Below, piece by piece: positions 43,887 to 53,189 of a stretch of DNA of 64,000 bases. Each line of letters starts with the position of its first letter. The stretch's first letter is position 1. Below the pieces are notes generated by a model that worked only from the letters and a program-made list of their open reading frames with translations, ran no database searches and was not told where the DNA came from. Source of the DNA: Chitinophagales bacterium (GTDB lineage Bacteria > Bacteroidota > Bacteroidia > Chitinophagales > Chitinophagaceae); NCBI GenBank assembly GCA_015655125.1, contig JAATFP010000105.1, positions 1-64,000 on the forward strand, in the 5' to 3' direction. A program made the position numbers and the translations under genes.

Positions 43887-46513
43887 CTTGATATTTTTTT
43901 CACCCGGAGTGCGTTCAATATGGTTTCACCTTCCGTTGCTTTAAAACCTACGGTGATCCCATGTTTATTACTGACGATTATTTTAAATGTTTTTTTTACC
44001 GCTGTAGCTGTTCCAAATTCTTTCGCTATATTGAACCGTTGCAAAACAGGAACTTCGTTTATCATCACGTCGAAACACCTGTTCTCAACTTTTTCCATGC
44101 GGTTATTTCCATTAAGATTATATATTACTTCCTGCACTTTGCCACCCATTAATTCTGCAAAATAAAGCGTCACTTCGTATTCGCCATCCGGAACATCCAT
44201 CTTATAGGCAGAAAGACCAACCAGCTGCGTCTGATAAACAGGATCATCCGGTGTTCCTTTGATGTTTTTATCCGTTCCATAAGGCAATGAACTACCCGTT
44301 AATTTAAATGGTTTGCCGTTAACATGGCCCCAGCCTCCGGAATAATATTGCTGATCCGGTTGCCACACATTACCGGCGGAATCAATAAATAAACGCTTTG
44401 AACCGGCGAGAATATTGAGGTCGCTGAAGATTTTTTTATCTTGGAATTTGAAAGGCTGCAACCGGAAGTCAACCAAATTGCTGTCTACATAAAAACGACC
44501 ATGTTTTACCACAGACGCTTCAATAACATTTGTTCCGTTTACAAACGGAACCATCCATTCACAGATACCATCTATCGGAAAGGCATCTGGAAATGATCGC
44601 CCATTTACAGAAAGTGATACCGGCGAACGATTGGCCGCTACCTGTACTTTCTGAAGGCCGGTTGTTTTCCCGCTATCGGCAATACCTGCGCTCCATTTGG
44701 ATCCCAGCACTTTTACAAACGGCGATGAAGATAACATTGCTTTGTAAAAATAATAAGGATCTTTCGGAACCCTGTTCCATTGCAACAATCCTTTGTTGTT
44801 AATATGCGGCATGGTTTCATTGCGCGTTTCAGAATTAAAGTCGGCAAGGTTCCAGATAACGCCTGCCGATACAAACGACCGCGCCATTATTTGTTTGAAA
44901 TAATATTGGTGAAATACGGTAGCATATTCTACGCTTTTATCAAACCTGACGGGTGCAGCGCTCCGTATCCGCGGATCGGCATCTGCACCGTACTCGGTGA
45001 TCATCACCGGCTTTGCGGGATGATCTTTATGAAAGCGATCGAGAAAGGCCGGAAGATCATCCAGGTTGGCACTGTACCAACCTGGATATAAGTTCCAGCC
45101 GGTTATCATAGGAATATCTATCAAACCTGCGTCTGCATATTTTCCGTATGCGCCATGGTTAGCCATCATTGTATACCGTAACGGGTCTTCCTTTCGGGTA
45201 AGACTGTCGAGTTTTTTTGCAAGAAGACGGATGTTTGAAAAGTAAATATTTTGCCTTTCGTTATCATTGTTGAATTGCGGACGCAACAGTATCTCATTCA
45301 TATAGCACCATATGATCACCGACGGATGATTATAATTCTGCCGGATCATTTCAGTTTGCATTGCCAGGCAATTGTTATAAAAGCTATCTGATTCGTTGAT
45401 CTCGTTTACAACCGGAATTTCCACAGACGAAAGTAAGCCCAATTCATCGCAAGCCTTCATCACAACCGGATCCTGAGGATAATGGGCCACGCGCAGAAAG
45501 TTGGCACCCATTTGCTTCAACAGCTCCACGTCTTTTCGCGCAAGCTTTTCCGGCACAGCGTTCCCCATACCTTCCCGATCCTGGTGGCGGCTGGCGCCGA
45601 TCAATTTTATCGGCTTACCATTGAGAAAAAAGCCGCTGTCAGCATCAAACCTGAACCAACGTATGCCAAGCGGATTGGTTACCTCATCAACTTTTTTGCC
45701 TGTGATAATATCCGTAATTGTTGAAACAACTTTGTACAAATACGGATGCTCGGGAGTCCACAAAACCGGATGATCGATTGTGATTGCCTGTAGAAATGAA
45801 GTATCGCCTGATATTTTAGAAAGACCGGCGCATGAAAAAGATGTTACCTGCCGCCCTGCAGCATCATAAATTGTTGTAGTGAGTTTTATTTTTTTATCAG
45901 TTTTTTTTCTGTTTGACACGATGGTACGGATATCGACTACCGACTCCTGCTCGTTTGCAGTGGACGTTGAAATAAAAACAGCGTTGCTCCCATGATCATC
46001 GCAAGACATGTGAACGTCATCAAGTGCAACCAACGAAACTTTGCGGTACAAACCGCCGTAAAAAGTAAAGTCGGCACTCAAGGGTGGAACGTTGCGGTCC
46101 GCGCCATTGCTTACTTCTACCCTGATCTCGTTTTGTCTCTTGAAATTAAAAAAAGACGTCAGCCTTATGTTGAATGCCGTGTAACCGCCAATATGCACAC
46201 CCGCAAGCTGATCATTTACATAGATTTTTGCAGTTTGATTGGCGCCTTCAAAAAAAAGATAAATTTCTTTTCCCACGAATACACGGTTGAAAGGAATCGT
46301 TTTTTTATAAGATGCAGACCCTCGATAATAACCGGGTTCATCATCCATCACATCAGCCACGTTCCAGGTATGCGGAAGATCGACCTTTAGAGGATGCTCC
46401 GTACCGCTTTGAATCTTCGAAAATTTCCATCCCTTGTTCAACGGCAATACCATCCGTTGCGCATAAACAAAAGCATGCAGCAGGAAAACAACGGATAGAA
46501 AAATATATTTCAA
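43883..46513 (-). CDS. Secreted GH2-family hydrolase with C-terminal malectin-like domain
   Basis: The product has 876 residues. It begins with a TTG codon at 46513: a stop codon (TAA) lies three codons before it and the next ATG falls after the signal peptide (KYIFLSVVFLLHAFVYAQ). The order is sugar-binding domain (~25-170), Ig-like (~180-290), catalytic barrel with the acid/base Glu in WCYMNEILL (~404) and the nucleophile Glu in VMITEYGAD (~506), then a malectin/carbohydrate-binding type domain (~698-870) with GSKRLFIDSAGNVWQPDQQY and VTLYFAEL. Related proteins are beta-galactosidases or beta-glucuronidases of plant-glycan loci. It is separated by 100 bp from the small lipoprotein gene upstream. 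Confidence 0.9.
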   Translation of the reverse strand: MKYIFLSVVFLLHAFVYAQRMVLPLNKGWKFSKIQSGTEHPLKVDLPHTWNVADVMDDEPGYYRGSASYKKTIPFNRVFVGKEIYLFFEGANQTAKIYVNDQLAGVHIGGYTAFNIRLTSFFNFKRQNEIRVEVSNGADRNVPPLSADFTFYGGLYRKVSLVALDDVHMSCDDHGSNAVFISTSTANEQESVVDIRTIVSNRKKTDKKIKLTTTIYDAAGRQVTSFSCAGLSKISGDTSFLQAITIDHPVLWTPEHPYLYKVVSTITDIITGKKVDEVTNPLGIRWFRFDADSGFFLNGKPIKLIGASRHQDREGMGNAVPEKLARKDVELLKQMGANFLRVAHYPQDPVVMKACDELGLLSSVEIPVVNEINESDSFYNNCLAMQTEMIRQNYNHPSVIIWCYMNEILLRPQFNNDNERQNIYFSNIRLLAKKLDSLTRKEDPLRYTMMANHGAYGKYADAGLIDIPMITGWNLYPGWYSANLDDLPAFLDRFHKDHPAKPVMITEYGADADPRIRSAAPVRFDKSVEYATVFHQYYFKQIMARSFVSAGVIWNLADFNSETRNETMPHINNKGLLQWNRVPKDPYYFYKAMLSSSPFVKVLGSKWSAGIADSGKTTGLQKVQVAANRSPVSLSVNGRSFPDAFPIDGICEWMVPFVNGTNVIEASVVKHGRFYVDSNLVDFRLQPFKFQDKKIFSDLNILAGSKRLFIDSAGNVWQPDQQYYSGGWGHVNGKPFKLTGSSLPYGTDKNIKGTPDDPVYQTQLVGLSAYKMDVPDGEYEVTLYFAELMGGKVQEVIYNLNGNNRMEKVENRCFDVMINEVPVLQRFNIAKEFGTATAVKKTFKIIVSNKHGITVGFKATEGETILNALRVKKISR

Positions 46514-46614
46514 ATAAGATTATTTCAATTTAGGTATCCATTTTATTTTCTGTCAATGCAAAACGCAATTGTTAACCAAGGCATGCAATCGGCTTAAAGC
46601 AAATCACAAAAAAT

Positions 46615-47127
46615 TTAATTGATCGTTACCGGCCGCGAAAAAGCTGTGGAAAATATATCAACATCAAACTGCGGCGTGACATTATCCAGCATTTGCACTT
46701 CCATTTTACGCACGCCTGGTGCGGTATTGTTTAACAACCTGATATAGATCGTATCCATCGCCTGTATTGCTTTTGGAAAAACGATGCTGTATGTGCTGTC
46801 AGATGAAGGGATCAAGTTTCCATTCTTATCAACGATATTATAATCCACACCCGGGTAAGCAGGAGTAGTAATATTGGTTGTGGTTACACGGTATTTTGCT
46901 ACGGCATCATAGTCGCGCACAAAGGTGGAGTAAAATTGCACCGGAAATTTGAGCAATGCTGTCTGCGTTCTTGCCACCGTTACTGCGGTGTTGTTGTTCG
47001 GAACGAAGATCGCGTAATAGTGATGATCCAGATCCGACACACCTTTTGGCGTGTCGGGATCCTTGTTGCACGAAGTAAAAATAATAATGGCGGCAGATAC
47101 TGCGAGAATATAATTGAACAATTTCAT
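46615..47127 (-). CDS. Small SusE-position lipoprotein
   Basis: The product has 170 residues. The lipobox IIIFTSC gives a lipid-modified Cys after a 20-residue signal. The mature part is beta-rich (HHYYAIFVPNNN, YRVTTTNITTPAYPG, DTIYIRLLNNTAPGVRKMEV) without a motif I can name; it is in the place often taken by SusE/F-like or DUF4843-type surface glycan-binding proteins. It starts 16 bp after susD. I use the ATG at 47127; the frame is open further upstream but that stretch overlaps the SusD gene. Confidence 0.7.
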   Translation of the reverse strand: MKLFNYILAVSAAIIIFTSCNKDPDTPKGVSDLDHHYYAIFVPNNNTAVTVARTQTALLKFPVQFYSTFVRDYDAVAKYRVTTTNITTPAYPGVDYNIVDKNGNLIPSSDSTYSIVFPKAIQAMDTIYIRLLNNTAPGVRKMEVQMLDNVTPQFDVDIFSTAFSRPVTIN

Positions 47128-47143
47128 GATTTCGTTTTTTATT

Positions 47144-48802
47144 TTACCAGTTTGGATTTTGAATAACATTGCCTTGGCTGAGACTGATCTCATTTAACGG
47201 AACAGGATACAGATAATCGCGATCGACCCTGAAACTCCTGGTGTTGGCGGGTTCCACGATCAATACCCTGTCACTATTCAGATTCAGGCTGTTCTGATTG
47301 GTACCTACCCATTCCGCAGCAATGAACTTTGCACCGAGCAGATCTTTCGGCAAAACAGTTTCCGCCATTTTCCAGCGAAGGAGGTCGTCATACCTGAAAC
47401 CTTCGAGCGCCAGTTCCACTGTACGTTCGCGCCTGATCTCTTCACGCATGCTTAGATTATTTGCGGTAACAAATGCGTTGGTAAGTTTGGGGCCGAAACC
47501 AACCCTGGTTCGCAATGTATTCACTGTAAGGTTCAGATCAGCATCGCTGATCGCTTCTGTTAATTCAAATTTAGCTTCAGCAAGAATTAAAAGTACCTCT
47601 GCATAGCGGATCAATATCCTGTCGGTTGTTGCAGCATTTACAATATTCTGATCGATGGTATTGAATTCCTTTTTCGGTGCAATGGCAGTTCTGATACCCA
47701 ATGATGTTTTCGGAATCCATGGCCCCTGGTAAGCCACTTCTCCCGCGCGAAAATAAGAGAACGATACGCGTGGGTCTCGGTTATCCAGGATGGTATTATA
47801 ACTTGTTTCATCGGCTTCTGCAATAAAATTTGCAGAACGCGTGGCGGATGGTGTTGTACCATCTATACCAAATGCAGGCAAACCATCGGCATATAAATAT
47901 TGGCGCAATAAATTTCTGGTGGGCGCAAGTTGCCCGTTTTCAAGGTTCCTTGATTGGTTGTGGCCGAGTAACAGGTTGTCTTTGCTGACACCGTATATTT
48001 TCACAAAAATATTTTCAAGGTTCGCCGGGCCTTCACCAGCCTGGATAAAAAGGTTGCCATAATTTGAAAACAAAGCATGTCCCTCGCCCATCGTGCTGGT
48101 TGCAGCCGCAATTGCAATATTGAGATGTGCCTGCCAGTCAACTCCCGGCGTATTATGAAATTTCGCACTCGTGCCTTCATGCAGGGCAACACGCGCTTTA
48201 AGCGCCCATGCGGTACTTCTAAAAACACGCCCCCATTGAGTTGCGGGAAGTTCCGACCTTCTCGGAAGATATTTCGCCGCAGAATCAAGATCATCATATA
48301 TCTGTTGCACCACCTGCGCCCTTGGCGTACGGGCCATATATAGTTCGGGGGATGTTGCCAGCAATGTTTTTAACAACAGTGGAACATCACCATATATTTT
48401 CACCAGTTTCGAATAGGCGTATGCGCGGAAGAAATATGATTCTGCAAACCACCTGTTGCGAACCGCGTCTGAAACTCTTGCATTCAACCCTTTTTCAAGG
48501 ATGTTGTTGGCGGTAAATATTTCGTCGTAACGGTCGTTCCAATCTGCACTTGTATTTGGCACAGATCTGTTGCCGGTACTTACGGAATTCGGACTGGTAT
48601 TTACAGCATCGTCTGCACGGTTGTCTATCCAATCACCATCCAGTTCCTGGTACAAACGATTGGATGCTGTGATGAGATCGTTTTCGGTGTTCCAGTATTG
48701 AGTATCTACGATATCTGTTTCCGGATCCCGCTGGATCTTACAACTGTTCAACAAATATGTTGCGCCGAGTAGGTATATAGAAAGATGAATGATTTTTTTC
48801 AT
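47144..48802 (-). CDS. SusD/RagB-family glycan-binding lipoprotein
   Basis: The product has 552 residues. The lipobox ATYLLNSC places it at the outer membrane, where SusD lids the SusC channel. The family's N-terminal TPR-like part (TQYWNTENDLITASNRLYQE, NILEKGLNARVSDAVRNRWF, AESYFFRAYAYSKLVKIYGD-VPLL) and C-terminal motif RREIRRERTVELALEGFRYD and DLLRWK are all present. It forms a pair with the gene 11 bp upstream. Confidence 0.95.
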   Translation of the reverse strand: MKKIIHLSIYLLGATYLLNSCKIQRDPETDIVDTQYWNTENDLITASNRLYQELDGDWIDNRADDAVNTSPNSVSTGNRSVPNTSADWNDRYDEIFTANNILEKGLNARVSDAVRNRWFAESYFFRAYAYSKLVKIYGDVPLLLKTLLATSPELYMARTPRAQVVQQIYDDLDSAAKYLPRRSELPATQWGRVFRSTAWALKARVALHEGTSAKFHNTPGVDWQAHLNIAIAAATSTMGEGHALFSNYGNLFIQAGEGPANLENIFVKIYGVSKDNLLLGHNQSRNLENGQLAPTRNLLRQYLYADGLPAFGIDGTTPSATRSANFIAEADETSYNTILDNRDPRVSFSYFRAGEVAYQGPWIPKTSLGIRTAIAPKKEFNTIDQNIVNAATTDRILIRYAEVLLILAEAKFELTEAISDADLNLTVNTLRTRVGFGPKLTNAFVTANNLSMREEIRRERTVELALEGFRYDDLLRWKMAETVLPKDLLGAKFIAAEWVGTNQNSLNLNSDRVLIVEPANTRSFRVDRDYLYPVPLNEISLSQGNVIQNPNW

Positions 48803-48813
48803 GTTCGTAAAAA

Positions 48814-51800
48814 TTAAAGTGAAATGTTTAATCCAAATGCGATACTGCGGTAGAATGGATAAGTGGTGGCGCTTACGTTGTTGCTCACTTCCGGGTCAAA
48901 TACGCTCAACACTTTTGTAGATTCCCAAAGGTCCTGACCGGAGATATACACGCGAACCTGTTGCGCCAGTTTTTTCGGAACCGGAACATTGTAACCAATC
49001 TGTACGTTTTTCAAACGGATATAACTTCCGTTCTGTGCCCAGCGGTCAGAAGGTTTGTAGTTGTGCGCACTTGTCTGATACATTCTGGGAAAAAAAGCAT
49101 CCGGGTTGTCCGGAGTCCAGCGATCCATGTGGATGGTCCATGGCATATCAGCGGTTCCAAGCATTGGAGACAAGGTTTCTTCGGAGATGAGGAACGTGCG
49201 TTTCATGGCGCCCTGGAAAAACACAGATACGTCAAATCCTTTCCATGCGGCGCCTACATTGAACCCATATGTATAACGCGCGTTCGTAGTTCCGAGATAA
49301 ACAAGATCGCCGGAATTGCCAGGTACGCCGCCGCCTGCATCGATCTTCCCGTCACCATTGAGATCAAGATATTTTACATCACCTGCTTTGGGATTTGCGA
49401 AGAAAGGATAGTTCACTTTGGTTTTGTAATCTGCCGCTTCCTGATCGGTTTGGAAAAAGCCGTCGGTTTTATAACCCCACACACTATTAAGACCATATCC
49501 TTCCACAAGGTTCACCACACCGCCGGTACCGATCGCATTTTTTCCATCGTAATCCACAAGTTTATTTTGGTTGTCGGAAATATTAAACCCGACGCTATAC
49601 TCAACTTTGCCTGCCCGGTCTTTCCACCTTACGTCGAGTTCTTTTCCCCATGATCTTAATTTCCCCTGGTTGATGAAGCCTGGGGCTACGCCGGCGATAT
49701 TAGGAATATTCGCCTGCGCCAAGAGGTCGGTCGTAACTTTCACGTAATAATCCGCAGTAACGCTAAGCCTGTTTCTTAAGAATCCAAGATCTACTCCAAC
49801 GTTTGTCTGCGCTACGGTTTCCCAGGTGAGGTCGGGCGAGGCCATGATCGCCTGGTAAACGTACGGCGCGCGAAGGCCGTTGAACACAAGATTGTTGGAG
49901 GTGGCAATACCACTAACCAGCAACGTCTGATAATCGTAATAACCAAGTACATCGCTGTTGCCAAGCTTACCCCAAGAACCGCGAACCTTAAAGTTGTTGA
50001 GGAAAGAAATGTTCTTCATAAAATCTTCTTCGCTCACTCTCCAGGCTGCAGAGAAAGACGGGAACATCCGCCAGCGATCAGTTGGTACAAGACGCGAACT
50101 TCCATCATGACGATAAGATGCTTCGAATAGATATTTGCCTTTGAAATTGTAATTCAATCTTCCGAAGAAAGATGCAATGGCCCATGTTTGTACAAGATCC
50201 TGGCTCGTTTTTGTAAGCGGGTCGGCAAAGTTCAGACTAAACTGATCGTTGCTTGGCATTCCCTGTCCGCTTGCCTGTACTTCATCTTTCCGGTATTCTT
50301 CATAAGAGGCTCCTTGCAGTAAAGTGAAGGAATGGTCTTTCCATTTGTAATTATAAGTAAGAAAACTCTGAATGTTATTTTGATAGCCCTTGTTTTTTAT
50401 CTGTGTAAGTTTGTTGGGCGTATTGATGCTGAAACGAACTGTATTGGTTGTGCGACCATACCAGTAAAGGGTTTTGGCCTCATTCCTCATATTATAAGAA
50501 TTCTGGTTCCTCCAGGCGATAACATCCAATGTAAGTCCCTTGACCACATTTTTTACCTGTAACCCTACCCTGCTTGTAAATGTTTCGTAGTCGCGTTTTT
50601 CAAGGCCGGCATTTTTTTCAATATCCACCGCATTTACCTGCAGATCGCCATTATAGATATTGCCGGTTTTGTCTTCTGCAGGCACATACAGCGACTGGCG
50701 TGTACGACTGCGATAAAGCCGATTGATGATCTGCTCCGTACCATAAGAATTTTCGCGTGTGAAGGAACCGATGTATCCCGTCGTTACTTTGAGACTTAAA
50801 TAATTGTTGAGTTCTGCATTTACATTCAGTTTGAAATTGTAGCGGGAGTTATCATCCGGTCCGAATTTAAGAACGCCGTCGCGCTGATAATAACTACCGG
50901 ACATGAGGTAATTTAATTTCTGTGTACCTCCCCCGACGGATAGTGAATGATTTTGCTGATGATTCACTTTATCCATCCCTTCCTCCACCCAGTTATTGTT
51001 TCCGAAATATTCCCACCGGTCAGCCGTAGGGTTGGGACGATATGAAAAATTTGGATTGCGGAGCCATTCATTCTGTTCGTCGTTAAATTCTCTTGCCCCG
51101 GTAGCATTAAAACGCGCTTCATCAATAAGGGTTTGTTCGTCCCATGAATTGAGGCGTTCCGGCTGACGTGCCGTAATATTGATACCATAATAGGTATTGA
51201 AATTTATGCGGGTCTTTCCGCCACTGTTGGCACCTTGCTTTGTAGTAACGAGCAATACGCCGTTCGCGGCCCGCGAGCCATATATGGAAGATGCCGATGC
51301 ATCCTTCAAAACAGAGATCGATTCCACATCGCTGGGATCAAGAAGATTGATATCCTGTTCAACGCCGTCTACAAGTGTCAATATGCCTGCACCAGTTCCG
51401 GTTGTGGAACTGAATCCGCGAACGCGGATTCCATATCCTTCTGCACCAGGTTTACCGCTCCCGCGAAAAACCGTAACACCCGGAAGCACACCTTGCAGCG
51501 CACCCGTTACGTTAGGAACGGGCCGGTTTGCCAATTCTTTGCCAGTTACCACCGCAACTGAACCGCTGAGATTTACCTTTTTTTGTGTTCCGTAACCGAC
51601 CACAACCACCGCATCAATTGTTTGAGCGGAAGATAGGAGCCGCATGTTAATCACACGATTTTCGCCAACAGTTGTGGTCACTGCATTAAAACCGGTGCTG
51701 GAAAAAGTGATCTTTGCGCCGTTGTTTGCTTTAAGGGAATAAAATCCTTTACTATCAGTTGCGGCACCATTCCTGGGATTGTTGACGGTAACGCTCACAT

Positions 51801-51960
51801 TTGCAACGGGTGTACCGGAAGAATCGGTTACAATTCCTTCCACTTGTTTGGACTGTGCAAAAGCCGCAAGACCTGAAAATAAGAAGAAAATAAAGAAAGA
51901 AAATAGCGGCAATTTCCTGCGCGGAGATATTGACACGCTACCGTTTTTTTGAAGGTTCAT
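48814..51960 (-). CDS. SusC/RagA-family TonB-linked outer-membrane transporter
   Basis: The product has 1048 residues. Signal peptide (LFSFFIFFLFSGLAAFAQ), CarboxypepD_reg-like domain (~38-120, VEGIVTDSSGTPVANVSVTV), plug with the SusC signature LPGVTVFRGSGKPGAEGYG-IRVRG and VLKDASASSIYGSRAANGVL, and a barrel to the C-terminal F. It imports oligosaccharides together with SusD. It is the first gene of the polysaccharide locus, divergent from the LacI-type regulator; 187 bp between them must hold both promoters. Confidence 0.95.
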   Translation of the reverse strand: MNLQKNGSVSISPRRKLPLFSFFIFFLFSGLAAFAQSKQVEGIVTDSSGTPVANVSVTVNNPRNGAATDSKGFYSLKANNGAKITFSSTGFNAVTTTVGENRVINMRLLSSAQTIDAVVVVGYGTQKKVNLSGSVAVVTGKELANRPVPNVTGALQGVLPGVTVFRGSGKPGAEGYGIRVRGFSSTTGTGAGILTLVDGVEQDINLLDPSDVESISVLKDASASSIYGSRAANGVLLVTTKQGANSGGKTRINFNTYYGINITARQPERLNSWDEQTLIDEARFNATGAREFNDEQNEWLRNPNFSYRPNPTADRWEYFGNNNWVEEGMDKVNHQQNHSLSVGGGTQKLNYLMSGSYYQRDGVLKFGPDDNSRYNFKLNVNAELNNYLSLKVTTGYIGSFTRENSYGTEQIINRLYRSRTRQSLYVPAEDKTGNIYNGDLQVNAVDIEKNAGLEKRDYETFTSRVGLQVKNVVKGLTLDVIAWRNQNSYNMRNEAKTLYWYGRTTNTVRFSINTPNKLTQIKNKGYQNNIQSFLTYNYKWKDHSFTLLQGASYEEYRKDEVQASGQGMPSNDQFSLNFADPLTKTSQDLVQTWAIASFFGRLNYNFKGKYLFEASYRHDGSSRLVPTDRWRMFPSFSAAWRVSEEDFMKNISFLNNFKVRGSWGKLGNSDVLGYYDYQTLLVSGIATSNNLVFNGLRAPYVYQAIMASPDLTWETVAQTNVGVDLGFLRNRLSVTADYYVKVTTDLLAQANIPNIAGVAPGFINQGKLRSWGKELDVRWKDRAGKVEYSVGFNISDNQNKLVDYDGKNAIGTGGVVNLVEGYGLNSVWGYKTDGFFQTDQEAADYKTKVNYPFFANPKAGDVKYLDLNGDGKIDAGGGVPGNSGDLVYLGTTNARYTYGFNVGAAWKGFDVSVFFQGAMKRTFLISEETLSPMLGTADMPWTIHMDRWTPDNPDAFFPRMYQTSAHNYKPSDRWAQNGSYIRLKNVQIGYNVPVPKKLAQQVRVYISGQDLWESTKVLSVFDPEVSNNVSATTYPFYRSIAFGLNISL

Positions 51961-52147
51961 ACAGCAGTTTATTTAGCATTATTAGTAATAGAAGCAATAG
52001 AAAATTTCATTTTTCTAAACGAAAGTTCTCTTTATTTCTTTAGTTTTTATAAATGTTTGCGGGATTTATTTACGAAAACGTAGTAGTATTTATTCGTATT
52101 ATTTTCGATAATTTTACACGAAACAAGCATTTACAACTTCGCCATAT
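51961..52147. promoter_or_regulatory. Divergent control region of the polysaccharide locus and lacI-type gene
   Basis: This A+T-rich 187-bp region holds short inverted repeats that could be regulator sites: TACG-AAAA-CGTA (52071-52082), and AGAAAA(TTTCAT)TTTTCT (about 51998-52015). The first resembles the ACG...CGT half sites of LacI-family operators. No exact TAnnTTTG box was found for either direction, so activity probably depends on a regulator or an alternative promoter form. Confidence 0.5.
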
Positions 52148-53158
52148 ATGTCAAAAGTGAACCTTAAAAAACTAGCATCAGAACTCGGTGTTTCCATATC
52201 TACAGTATCCAAAGCGTTGAAAGATAGCTATGAGATTGGCCAGGATACCAAAAAGAAAGTTTTAGAGAAAGCGAAGGAGCTTGGCTACAAGGCCAATCCT
52301 TACGCACGCTACATGCGTTATCAAAAAAGCAGCACGATTGCGATCGTGATCCCGGAAATGACGAACAGTTTTTTTCTGCAGGTGATCAATGGAGCGGAAT
52401 CCATCGCGCGGGAAAAGGATTATCACCTGCTTATTTACATCACACATGAAGATGCGCAGAAAGAAATAGACATACTGAATCATTTGCAGAATGGAAGAGT
52501 GGATGGTATCATGATGTCCCTGTCGTGTACCACTACAGATTACTCGCATCTGCATGCATGCATCAACAGCAATATACCGATCGTATTTTTTGATCGAATC
52601 TGCCACGAAATTGAAACAGTAAAGATCATTACGGACGATTTTGCCAGCGGCTTTGCTGCAACGGAACACCTGATCCAAAGCGGCTGTAAGGACATCGCCT
52701 ATTTATCCATTTCCGGAAATTTGTCGATCGATAATAAAAGGATGCAGGGTTATCTTGAAGCATTGGACAAGCACAATATCAAGCAGGATAAAAGACGGAT
52801 CATCAAATGTACAAATGATGACAAAAGCAATTATAAAAAAATAAAAACACTGCTTACCGGCTCAAAAAAACCAGACGGCATTTTTGCATCGATCGAGAAA
52901 CTGGCGCTTACAACATACAGCGTATCTAAAGATCTGGAAATTAAGATCCCTGCAAAATTGAAAGTTATCTGCTTTTCAAATCTTGCAACTGCTGATTTTC
53001 TAAACCCGCCAATGACAACCATTACGCAACCAGCCAATGAAATGGGTGCCGCAGCTGCATCTCAACTATTCAAATATCTTGATAAAAAAGGCACAGAAAT
53101 CAAGAATGAAAATATTGTAATCAAATCGGCATTAACTGTAAGAGGCTCGACTTTGTAG
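52148..53158 (+). CDS. LacI-family transcriptional regulator
   Basis: The product has 336 residues. The HTH (NLKKLASELGVSISTVSKAL) is followed by the hinge KAKELGYKANPYARYMR and a periplasmic-binding-protein-like ligand domain (AIVIPEMTNSFFLQVINGAE, IPIVFFDRICHE, GCKDIAYLSISGNLSID). The place next to susC argues that it controls the locus and senses a sugar or uronate intermediate. It is not a hybrid two-component or SARP/sigma system, which are the common regulators of such loci; LacI control is less usual. Confidence 0.93.
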   Translation: MSKVNLKKLASELGVSISTVSKALKDSYEIGQDTKKKVLEKAKELGYKANPYARYMRYQKSSTIAIVIPEMTNSFFLQVINGAESIAREKDYHLLIYITHEDAQKEIDILNHLQNGRVDGIMMSLSCTTTDYSHLHACINSNIPIVFFDRICHEIETVKIITDDFASGFAATEHLIQSGCKDIAYLSISGNLSIDNKRMQGYLEALDKHNIKQDKRRIIKCTNDDKSNYKKIKTLLTGSKKPDGIFASIEKLALTTYSVSKDLEIKIPAKLKVICFSNLATADFLNPPMTTITQPANEMGAAAASQLFKYLDKKGTEIKNENIVIKSALTVRGSTL

Positions 53159-53189
53159 GTACCAGGTGTAAAAAAGCTGTACCTGACAT

